Below, in pieces: positions 49,301 through 61,300 of a stretch of 64,000 nt of DNA; the first letter of the stretch is position 1; each line of letters begins with the position of its first letter. Location: positions 39,875,663-39,939,662 of the forward strand of contig CM046855.1 of NCBI GenBank assembly GCA_025617745.1, read 5' to 3'. Origin of the DNA: Heliocidaris erythrogramma (Eukaryota > Echinodermata > Echinoidea > Camarodonta > Echinometridae). Below the pieces are notes generated by a model. That model was not told where the DNA came from. It made no database searches and saw only the letters and a program-made list of their open reading frames with translations. Made by a program: the position numbers and the translations under genes.

Positions 49301-52300
49301 CTTTAGAAAATTCTAAACTGCTATCATGCATGGACCTATGGCAATGCGACAAGTTGTAGTTCTGACTAACCTGAATGTCTCTGAGTTTGCTAGATACAGT
49401 ATGCCCACTCTTTGACATGGCTGTGAAAGCGAGGGTGGTAAAACCAATACTAGCTCCTTGTACTGTGTAGTAAGCTGTGTGCTGATCCCTACCAGGGCTC
49501 TCCATGTCAGGTCTGTAAGAAAGAGATACATACTTCAACTGAGGGATACATTCAACAGATATCGTTATTTACAAAAGGGTAAATTGACAAAGAAGATAGA
49601 AGAGTTTAACATAGATATATAGGGGAATAGTAGAACATCACAGAACCGTATATGAAAAACGTGGGTTCTTGCTTCTATATATTTACTATAATTCTCAAAT
49701 CATATTCCACGTCTTTCCGATAATGTCATGTCTTCAGGAACATTAACCAGGATGCAGAGAATTGTATCTCCCCTCATCCCTCACAAATATTTTATGGGAA
49801 AAGATGGTGGAAGCATCTTTGAATGAATGAAATTTCACATTATTTTGTTGCCATACCATTTGAACAATATCTTTCAACTTCTAAAACACTGAATATCAAG
49901 TAATTAGATCTCCTGTATCGATCAAAATTATGGAATGAAAACTTCTACAGTATCAAATCAACATTTTGTAATCAAAACTTCTGTGCCAACCATGAATATA
50001 CCTGAGCGTGATGATGTTGGAGCCAGGCACAGGTTCAAGTCTCATGAGAGGGAAGTATGACACAGAAAGGGGCTGGTCTGTGGAGTCTAGGACCTGGACA
50101 GCAGCACGGATCTCATGATCCACTTGCACCTAGCAAAGGAACAAACAAATATTGTCATATTTTTCATAATGCTCATTACTAAATCAACAAATTGTATAAT
50201 ACATATATCAATACATACCTTTTATATTCTTCATTCCCTCTCTTTCTCACACTCCCTCTCTCACTCTTTTTCTGTTTCTCTCAATCTTTGTCAGGCTCTT
50301 TCTACTTGTTTTCATCATTACATACTTCTCTGAAATTCCTTCAGTTAAATCATTTAGGTCTCTTCAAGGGGCATGAAATGTTAACTAAAGACAAGCTGTG
50401 AACACTAAAAAATTACCTCCACTTTTTTTTTTAAACTTTAAATCTCACCTTTTTACTTTAAATTTGGTAAGAATGTCCAGCTCCATATCATGATACCTTT
50501 ACCATAGTGTTTCTGTTATCTCTTTCATGTAATTGTTGACACTCCCTTATAACTGTTAACTCTCATTACCTTGTCAACGACCTTGAGGTCAATGGTATGT
50601 GTATCTGGGCTGTAGCATGTTGGTTAGTAGCCATACACAGGTCATAGTCAATTAAAATCAGAGTGGCAGAGTGTTTCAGTTATCCCTTTCATAATCACAG
50701 GTCATAGGCAATTAAAATCAGAGTGGCAGAGTGTTTCAGTTACCACTTTCATAATCACAGGTCATAGGCAATTAAAATCAGAGTGGCAGAGTGTTTCAGT
50801 TATCACTTTCATAATCACAGGTCATAGGCAATTAAAATCAGAGTGGCAGAGTGTTTCAGTTATCCCTTTCATATACAGCAATGGAAAAAATTATTAGACC
50901 AAGAATGACTACTCATAGTGTTATTTTTGTGGTAAGAAGGAAATAAACTATCATAAAAGCAAGGTACAATTGCTGGAATTTGTTATTCATTCATTGAAAT
51001 ACAAAGACAAATCATATTCATTAGTTTGATAGATATTACAGTACATTTATTACAGAAGCTTGGTCTAATAATTTTTTCCAGGGCTGTATCTACTAATGTT
51101 TCACACAACGCTTAAAATATTGACCCTAATTACCTTGTCAACGACCTTGAGGTCAATGGTATGTACACCAGCCATGTGTACCTGGGCTGTGGCATGTTGG
51201 TTAGTTGCAATACACAGGTCATAGGCTGTGATGATCAGGGTGCCGTCTCGTAGTGGGATAACCTGAATAGTATCAAAGAAAATGGAGGAAAAAATGATAA
51301 GCTGTAAACCGCATTCAGTTTTTGATTGTTACTCACAGGTATAAATGATATGAAGGAAAGAGATAGAAGACACAGCCACACATAAAGGTACAGAAAGAAA
51401 GCAGACGAGACTTAATTGCAACTATGTTTTTGTGATTCCTATTTGTACAAAACCCTGTTCTAGGATTAACCGTTGCATCATTTCATGTTTCAAATATTTT
51501 CACCTTTGTAATCATGGTCTAATTGGTCATGACTGAACAAAAACAACTCAGAAGATATTCCTAAGAATCTGTCACGACTCGGATGACAGCTTGTATTTCT
51601 TACCTCAATCTGATTCTTCTTCTCATCATATCTTATCTCTGCCAGGCCAGCAATGTTGGGACGGATCAGGAAGTGGCCAGAACCTCCTTGAAGATTTAAT
51701 GACGCCTGAGAGATGTATGGATTCAATTCAGTTCAATTCAATTCAATTCAAATCAAATCAACTCAAATCAATTAATTTCAATTTAAAACAATTCAATTCA
51801 ACTCAAATCAATTAATTTCAATTCAATTCAATTAAATGGTTTTATTCATATTCTTATCGTGTTGCCGTATTTGTGAAAATATTTTCTCGAAATATTTTCT
51901 CGAAATATTTAAGTTTCATCTTAGTAACTAAAATCTGTTTCGATGAAGTTGCACCTTTTTTCCTCTTTCATGTATTCAATTTGCACATTTCTAGAACTCT
52001 ATTTATGCTTACTTTATTTGAAGGATGGTTGAAGAGAGAGAGTCTGTTTGGATCTATGCTGGCTTCCATCACCAAACCTAGCTCAAGGGATGCACTTACA
52101 CCAGGTACCTGGCTCTGTCAAAAATAATTCAGGTCAATTCAATTAACGTTTTATAATCATTACCCAAAATGTGGAACTAGCACACGCAGTGATTTTAATT
52201 GAACAAAGTTAGGTAAGTTAGAATATTAAAAAAACTATAAATGAATAAAAATTCAATATTAATAATCATATTGTGCTAATAAAATGGTGAGTCAACATTT

Positions 52301-55300
52301 GCTCTGTCAACATTTATTCTGGTCTATATTTCATCAGACACAAGGTTACGGCTTTATCTGTGATTGGGTTTTAAAAGTATTTCAGCTCAATCCAATTAAT
52401 TTTACATAATCATCATCCAACATTGGCACTGATTCAATTGAATAAAAGAATGTAACTTAGAAGATTAAAGAAATATATCTACATAACTGAAAAAATTCCA
52501 TAATAAAACTCAAACTGAGCTAATTAAATGGTGATCCGACATTTGCTCAGTCAACATTTATTCTGGGTTACATTTTTTCAAATATTGGGTTAGGGCTTAG
52601 GCTGTGAATTGGTTTTAAATTAAGTTTAAGGTTAGGGTTTGGTATAGCATTGGTTTCATTTTCTGAAGTTAGATATTGGGCTAATTTTTGAAATCTTACA
52701 TAAAAGTCTATACAAACCAAAAGGCCATAGCATGACAGAATTCCAAAAGAAGACATTATCACAGTGACTTATCACAATACTTACAGGAATAGCAATGGAG
52801 TGTTTTCGGAAGAGCCCAGCATCATAAGCAGTTGTTGTTGCTGTCAGTGTCACAGATCCTTGACGATGTTTTAAAGTTGCTACTTCAAAGGCTGTATGAG
52901 GAAGATTGTGTGAAAAAAATGGAATGTGTACAGCTAGGATGATGACAACATCTAGCAATGAGGAAACTATATTTACTAAGAAACCAACCACTTTGGACAT
53001 AGTTCAATCTAATTCAGTTCATAATGTTTAAAAGCATGGTTTGGGATAATCAAGGATATTCAAGATAGTGAGCCTACATTGCCATGTCTTTGTTATCAAT
53101 CTAACCCTTAAAAAATCCAAACACCAATTCCTTAAGCCCGGCGCACACTATACGATCCGACTGCGACCCGATTTTGGAACAAATTGCAGTTTGCATTAAA
53201 TGTGAAAGTTAAAAAAAAGTGAAATTATCTCATTTGATGTTCGGAATAATGATACGAATACCAATATCGAAATTTTGGTTAACTGCAATTCTTCTGGTTA
53301 GAGTAAAGGCCAAATCGGCTTCAAATCTTAGTCGATCGCAAGATTGGTATAACGTCACTACGATTTGGAATTGAATACGCTTTTATTCCTACACGGGAGC
53401 TCGAAGTAGCACAGAATTTCGATTTTAGTATTCATACTACTATTCGGAACATTGATCACAAAGATTTTACATGTTTGAAGGTTCATATCAAATGTAATAA
53501 CTTTTCCCAAAAACACATCGTAGTCAGATCGTGCAGTGTGCGCCAGGCTTTACTCTAAGCACTGAAAGCTTTACTGCTGCTACAATAACTTAGATCCTAC
53601 ATCTTCAAACATTTTACATGATTTCAACATAACTTGCTCACATGTTAATTCAATCTGATAATGCACTATGACCTGACATTTGCTCCATTGACTATTGCTC
53701 TAGGCTTTTAATAATCGAAGGCATTGGGTTAGGGTTAAGGTTAAAATTGGGTTTTAGGATAGGTTAAGGGTTAGGGTTGGGTGAGGTGTTTGTTTCTGGG
53801 TTGAAATTAAGAATTTGACTAGTAGGAAATTGACTGCACAGCCATTGTCGCAGGAGCAAGGGTTGCACAACTGGTGGCACTCTATATTGACAACTACAAT
53901 TTCTAACCTTTGAGTGCTCGAGATCCTGGGAATGAACCGTCCTCATCAGTGTACGATGTCTTTGGTTGGTAGTAGGAGGCTAAGTTAGGATCGGTGGTGG
54001 TCCAGGACACAACCAATGAAGAGAAGTTATGGAAGAGGTGTCCGTGGCTGTCTACAGCATTCACCAAGATCTCTACATCTTGTCCATTCATAACAGGGAT
54101 CTAATGAAAATAACAAATAATTAAATATATAATTCCTTAAGATTGTTCGACTTCCTATATAATTTTTTTTTGTTTTATTTTGTTTTGTTTTGCTTTTTGT
54201 TTTCATTCACTAAAATCTCCACATCTTGTCCATTCATAAAAGGAATCTCATGAACATAAGAAAATAAGTTAATCCTTATAGATTGTTTGACTTCCAATAT
54301 GTTTTCTTCTTCCAATTTTGTTTTGCTCATTTTATACTGCTTGCATTCACCATGATCTCCACATCTTGTCTATCAGAACAGGAATCTCTGGAACAAAAAT
54401 AAGTTTCTCAGCTTAAAGTTTGTAAAGACTTCTAACACATTTGTCTTCTTTTGCTCAGGTTTTTTACTGTTAGCAATTTGACAGTCTCTACCATTTCCTT
54501 TCTGAATATGTACAAAGACTCATCATAGAGACACAATGAATTAGATACAATATCTCAGTCCTCTAAAGTCTGACTCATAAATATTCATGGTTCCTGGTAG
54601 GATAATCATTATAAATGGTAAGGCTTGGGTGTTTTTTCATCTTAAATAATATGATTTACAGCTAAATTATTTCTAAAGCCTAGACCAGTAGAAGTAACCA
54701 CATGCACTAGAAAAGATCCATCATGTATCACAACCTTCTGGCTCTCCCGTACCAGGATATTGATTCAGGAGGTCTTACCTGATTGTTTGAGTCCAGTGCA
54801 ATGGGACAGGGTACCTCTAGATCAGGCTGCTGTACCACTGGGATCAGCTGAAGGCTTACTGGCTGGGTACATAAATACCTGAACAGAAGGTGCAAGGGGT
54901 AAATATAAGATAGAAGTTGCTCCGATTAGTTTCATTTTTGATATATATTTCTGCATTTATTTTTTTTTAAATTTTGGACAGCTCAGCACTTATTTGCCCC
55001 ATTAATTGGTGCCAGATGAAATACTGTTTTCCTCTGCACAAATGTTCCAAGGAAAATACCATACATGGCACATTGAGGGTTAAACGGGTTTGATAATGGA
55101 TATTCAAGATCTTCTGAAATCTAAGGGGGAGAACAACTATAATTTGGAGGCTTATAAATGAAAAAGGACTAGTTTAATTGATATATTTCTCAAAAATGGT
55201 AAACAAATTTGAATGAACAACAGAATGATCAATAAATATGAAGGAATACTTGGTACGAATGATGAATATGATATCATATTTTCAAAACAAACAGCTACAT

Positions 55301-58300
55301 GTACACAACAATGATCACTGGTGAGCTGACTCAAGTGTATTCATTGTTGTGTTGGGGATCGTAAAAGTTATAGATTTAGCTTTCTTGAGTATAGAGAGAG
55401 AGTCTCGACAGTAATGATGATACAGTGACGAAATCAGTTACAGTTGGAAGAGTATTACATTTATTCAGATCATATACAAAATGATGTTACAGATGAATAT
55501 TACAATGATGAAAACTATAGAGAGCAAGTCTGATAGTGACTATCCTCTGTGACGTCCGGAATCTACTCTCTCTGAATTCTCTATCCTGAGCCAAAGTACT
55601 ACATTCATGGGGGTGTGGCCTATTGGGTCAGCAATGCCATGCGACAAGACTTGGGAGTATACAGGGTAGGGGCTGATTTATTGGTAAAGGTGCTGGTATC
55701 TGGAAATGTTTACATTATTCAGGAAGTGGTCTGGGAGGAAAGGATAAGAGGAGATAATAAACAATTGGTCTGGGGGATGGGGATAATAATAGTAAATAAT
55801 AATACAACGCACTTATATTGCGCCATCTATCTAGTTAACTATTCCGAGGCACATGATGAAAATGAGAGAAGCAAGAAGGTAGAAATAGAATGGACTGAAG
55901 AATACTACAAATCTGTGTTGAATTACATTTTACTGTATGCTTTAGAGAAAAGTACCGTCTTCAATTTTGACTTCAAAGAATCCAAAGTGTCTATGGCACG
56001 GATGTTAGCAGGTAAGTTATTCCATAAACTAGGCGCCGCAGCTATGAAGGCACGGTCACCAAGAGATGATTTCGTTCTTTGTGCCACAATAAGATTTTTG
56101 CCAGAAGAACGCAGACAGCGAGTTGGTACGTATTCAGAAATTAGATTTTCAATATACGAGGGGGCAGAACCATGTAATGCTCTCCAAGTAATAAGCCGAA
56201 TTTTACACTCGATACGCTCTCTGACTGGTAGCCAATGTAACCCTTTCAAAATTGGTGAAATATGATCCCTTTTACGTGTCCTAGACAATATTCTGGCAGC
56301 AGCGTTTTGTGCTCTTTGTAGCTTAGCTATTTAAAGATAACATCAATATGGGAGCATGGGAACAAGGGTTCAGATTGTAGGAGGAATCAGAACATGAAAG
56401 GGAGAAGGGGCTTGTAGTGACTAATACTACACAATATCATCATTCTAAACTGATATTTATTCACTTCCCGTCATGACAGTGACAATGGAACAATAACGAT
56501 ATTAAACTCTAACAGTTGAGTTCTGGTGATGCGCTTACATTTCGAAAAGAAACTGTCTAAGGTTATTAGGATAGGTTTAATTAAGATGTAGTATATAAGC
56601 AGTGTATACTGTGAGGTTTTGGAATCATCAAGAAATCGAGTCTCTCTCGCTTGAAAACCACATATAGTGAAAGACACTGCACTTAGAAATTGGTATATGG
56701 GACTACCCGGTACACACATGGTCTGAACATTTGGTCCAAAGTTCAAAGCATTTCTAGTCATATGAGGACATTTGAAGAGCAATCCTTTTCAGGGGAGATT
56801 TCTCCTATGATATTCTTATGATCTTCCACACTGTCAAAAGATCACAAATTATCTTTAACCTTTACGGGGAATCAATCTTCTCATTAATCTCTTTTCTACT
56901 TAAACTTACCTGACAGTGGCTGATGCCCGAGCAGGGAACTTGTTGCGAGCAGTAGGATCGTTACCGACATTGACGGTCAGGGTCTGCTCTCCTAGGTGAC
57001 GACACAACACTTGGAAGATGTGATAGTTCTCTGCAAAAATATGGCATAAATGTCACAATTTCCGGAGGAGATACAAATCTGCCAATTCAGGAAAGTCAGT
57101 TACATGCCACTGTTTTCGGAAGTGATGAAAACAAGGAGGACTTAAGAAATATATGGTGACCATATGGTATTTTGTATTAAGCGACCACCTGTTCATAACG
57201 ACCACCCTAATTTCCCCCGCAAATTCTGCGTGTTTAGCGACCTTGATATAGTGACCACCCGAGTAACACGACCAGCGACCACCCAATTTGCTTCCCAACG
57301 GACGGAAAGTCCTCCCACAGCGACCGCCAAACTCGGCGGTTGGCTGTCCAGCCCAGCGACCATTCACTATTGAATACAAGAAAAACACAATAGAAATTAA
57401 ATTCTAAGACATTTAGCACATCAAAGGACATTTTCTTGTCTAAAGGGAACGTTTGTCACAATTTGACCTTGGATGCGTTTTACAAAATATGACCATTCTA
57501 TCGTTCCGTCCTGTCGCGCTTACAAAAAATATTGTTACCATAGTAATGGAATTGTCATCAGTCTTGTGTCTGTTGTGGCATTGTTCTTCAATGTAAACTT
57601 CATCTATAAAATGGAGGTATTCAGCATGTTGCATTTTTTATATTTTAGTAATGAGGATAAATCCTATCAAACTGCGTCCTGTCGCGTTGATATGACTTTT
57701 GGCTCAGACCCATATATATATAAAGAGAATGAGTTGCTTACTTGTTGCACCATAGCCCTTGACATGAGTGGACTTGACCCAGTCTCGTTCCTCTGCATCA
57801 AGGTTTTGGTAGTAACGTGACGGGTCCAGGACCCACGGCTGGGGTCCTCCTGTCAGGACCAGAGTCTTAGATGAAGCTAGGGCGACGATGGCAATGCTAT
57901 CTGGGTCAAGGGGCTGGAATGAAAACAATCAAAATATTGAAAAATAAATGTGAAAAGAATAACAACTAGATTTTTCTCCACTTTTCTCAGTTAACAGCAT
58001 ATTCAAGTAAGAAAATAAAGGCTGGAGATGTGAGTTGTCAAGCAATATGCTTAGCTTTCTTCACCTACAAACTGACTGATACTTTGTATTAAGCGCAGTA
58101 GAGTATATTTGTATAGTAGCTGCGCTATATAAATGGACATTATTAGGTGATCTGTCGTAGATCGACAGATCACCTCTTAATTTCGTCAAGATTTTTCTTC
58201 TTTATTAGGTGATCTGTCGTAGATCGACAGATCACCTCTTAATTTCGTCAAGATTTTTCTTCTTTATTATTATTTATTTATTTATTTTTATTTTTCGCCC

Positions 58301-61300
58301 ATTTTCTTGTTACCATGATTCCTCAAAAATTTCATTCTCAATTTTCTTCAAATTTTCGTCACTTATCAGACTTGTTAATGTCAAGATGTGGCATCTCATT
58401 CAAGGTCATCAGTTTATCATGACGTCATCCAGGCGCCATTTTGTAAAATCACATTATCAATCATATCAACATAACTGATCATCAAAAATCAAAAATATTC
58501 AATACACATAAACTTCAGGTCAAGGGTCAACATAAAATGTCTCCAAAATCCGCGCACGCATCATGACGCGCACGTACGCGCGCGTCAAAATTTAAAAATG
58601 CTCAAAATCAAAAAAGGTCTCAATTGGAGTACGTTTCAGGTCATTTTAAGCATTTCAAAAATTTCCGCGCGTACGCGTCCGCGCGCACGTTATGCGTGCG
58701 CGCAAGTCGTAAATAACGTTAAAACGCTGTTTTTTCGATTGATTTGCAATCCTGATACTTTTCTTCATCATTTCCATCAACTTGGAATCAATTTCAATCA
58801 ATAATAAGGTCGTACGGGCGAGTCAAAGTTCAAAATCCGTGCGCGCGTCTATGGCGAAAATAACGTAAAAACGTGCAAAAACATGCCTCTACAAAATTCA
58901 CTCTAGCTCTTTAAATAGTCCGTTGACCCCCAATTTTTTTTTCATCATCAGGTAGAGTATGAATCATAGATTTCATTTCATGCATCATTTGACCCTTATA
59001 AACATTATGACGTCATCAAAATGGCGCCAGAAGTCAAAATTTCCATTTTTCATGTTTTGACGTTATCACATTTATGCAAATTTGGATCTAGATTCTTAAT
59101 TATTGGTCGTTTTTCGCCCAGATTTTGATATGTTATAGCTGAGACAATTCTCTACAAGATTAGTCACCACCATTTTTCATTTAGATGACGTCATCACAGC
59201 GAAATTTTCAATTAAAAACGACATGTCAGAATTTCCCTAATTTGCGTGTTATGTCTATGGAAGATGATTTTTTTTCGAATCATGAATCTACATGACATCG
59301 TTCTCTGAGCAGTATCTCAGTTATTTTTGGTCTATTTCCTTCCAGATTTTAATATGTAGTAGCCTGATAAATACTCTTTCTATGAGGGTTCGGTTTTTTC
59401 AATCTGATGCCGGGATCATTGTCAATTTTAAACTACAAAATGTGATTTGAGAATCCCGTTTTTCGTGTACGTGTTATCTCTATGGGAAATGTTTTGGTCT
59501 ATTGGATAAAGCACTTGACTCCCATTCCGGTGACCCAGGTTCGATCCCCGGTGGCTCCATAAAATTTTTTTTTTTTTGCTTCTTTTTGCCTGTCATTTTA
59601 CCATCCTCTTCGACTATTATAACATAAACAATCACAAACCATGCAATAAACTGCCTTATTTTCCGTGTTACGTCTATTAGAAGGTAGTGTGCAGTAGTTT
59701 GTGTACAACCCTATGGAAATTGTGATTCCTTGTCGTGTATTAGAGCTATGGCTTTATCTCCCAGTATCCTGCAATATCAAATAATTCTATTTGATATCAC
59801 AATTTCTCAAAATTGGCTTAGTCAATTATCTTCAAATTTTTGTCAGTCATCAGTCCTAATAAGGTCAAGTTCCCGCATCTTTTTCAAGGTCATCAGATTA
59901 TTGTGACGTCATCCAGCCGCCATTTTGTAAACATCAACTTATGTTCGTATCTTCTTCACGAAATGTCATCTCTCTTTCATATTTGGCATGGCTAAGGTCA
60001 ATGTCATTTCTGTCATGGTCATCACCATTATCATTATCATCATCATGATTATCATCAACATCATTATCATCATCACTGTGATGATATTCATGATGAAGAT
60101 GATGCTTATCATAATCATCACCATTATCATCATCAGAATAATCATTATCAGCATAATCATCACCACCATTGTCGTCATTATCATCATTATCACCATCATC
60201 ATCATTGTCATCATCATCATCGTCATCACCGTCATCACCATTGTGACGTCATCCAGGCGCCATTTTGTAAAAATCAACTAATGATTGTTTCTTCTTCACG
60301 AAATGTCATCTCTCTTTCATATTTGGCATGGCTAAGGTCAATGTCATTTCAGTCATGGTCATCATGATTATCATCATGATTATCATCAACATCATTATCA
60401 TCATCACTGTAATGATTTTCATGATGATGATGTTGATTATAATCAACATCATTATTATCATCACTGTCATGATGATATTCATGATGATGATGATTATCAT
60501 CAACATCATTATCATCATCACTGTCAAGATTTAATGATCATCATCATGATTATCATCAACATCATTATCATCATCACTGTCATGATTTAATGATCATCAT
60601 CATGATTATCATCAACATTATTATCATTACTGTCATGATGATATTCATGATGATGATTATCATCATCATTATCACCATCACTGTCATGATATCCACGAAT
60701 CATCCAAAATTCATGTTCACACACTTTATGCCCCATTGAAACAAAGGGGGCGCTATTTCACTAAAATAGGCAGTAGAGCCTACGAATTGAAAATGCTAGG
60801 AAGAGGCTGAAATCATAAAAATCGTCAATAGATTCATTATAATTAATGTCATCGTGATATCAACATCATCTTTCACATTATCATTTTGTCATTCGTCTTC
60901 GTCAAAAATATTAAGATCAAAAGACAGATCACCTAATTCGTCCCCATGACGAATTAAATTTCTAGTTATTATTATTATTATTATCCCAGTTCGAAACTGA
61001 GTCACGTCTTTCGGATGGTGACATTAAAGTTCAGTCCCCAGGTGTAAATAGTCAGCTCTAATTGATACGCATATGCAAAATCCCATTACACACACAGAAA
61101 TAAAATCATCTATGAACTGAACACATGACTGGAAGAAGGGCCCAACTCCATTAAAACAGTTTTGAGTTGTTATGAAAGTTAATTAATATTTTGAGATAAG
61201 TTTAAGAGACAGAATGTTTTCATCTTCTGGGAACTGTCGGGATATATTTCTTCTCTTATACTTAAAATAAAATGTATATATTTGTTTTCTTTTTCTTAAC

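Larger units (their letters stand above)
58142..60965 (+). mobile_element. Helitron/Helentron-like non-autonomous element, 2.8 kb
   Basis: Starts with a hairpin AGGTGATCTGTCG..CGACAGATCACCT, ends with the inverse GACAGATCACCT (60923-60934), an 8-bp-stem hairpin AATTCGTC..GACGAATT (60935-60955) and CTAG then T (60962-60965). No Rep/helicase ORF. It contains a tRNA-like stretch and CAT arrays. Confidence 0.75.

Noticed and set aside
50637..50872. CRISPR-like array
   Set aside because: Units are contiguous 60-bp tandem copies with no unique spacers, in an animal intron.
53727..53793. Chromosome-end telomere
   Set aside because: The runs are degenerate, short, inside an intron, and part of a repeated family.
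55615..56265. 216-codon plus-strand ORF
   Set aside because: Mostly antisense of the LINE reverse-transcriptase fragment that reads sensibly on the minus strand.
59966..60534. Ile/Met-rich ORFs on both strands
   Set aside because: Produced by ATCATT/CAT repeats; the same composition appears on both strands.
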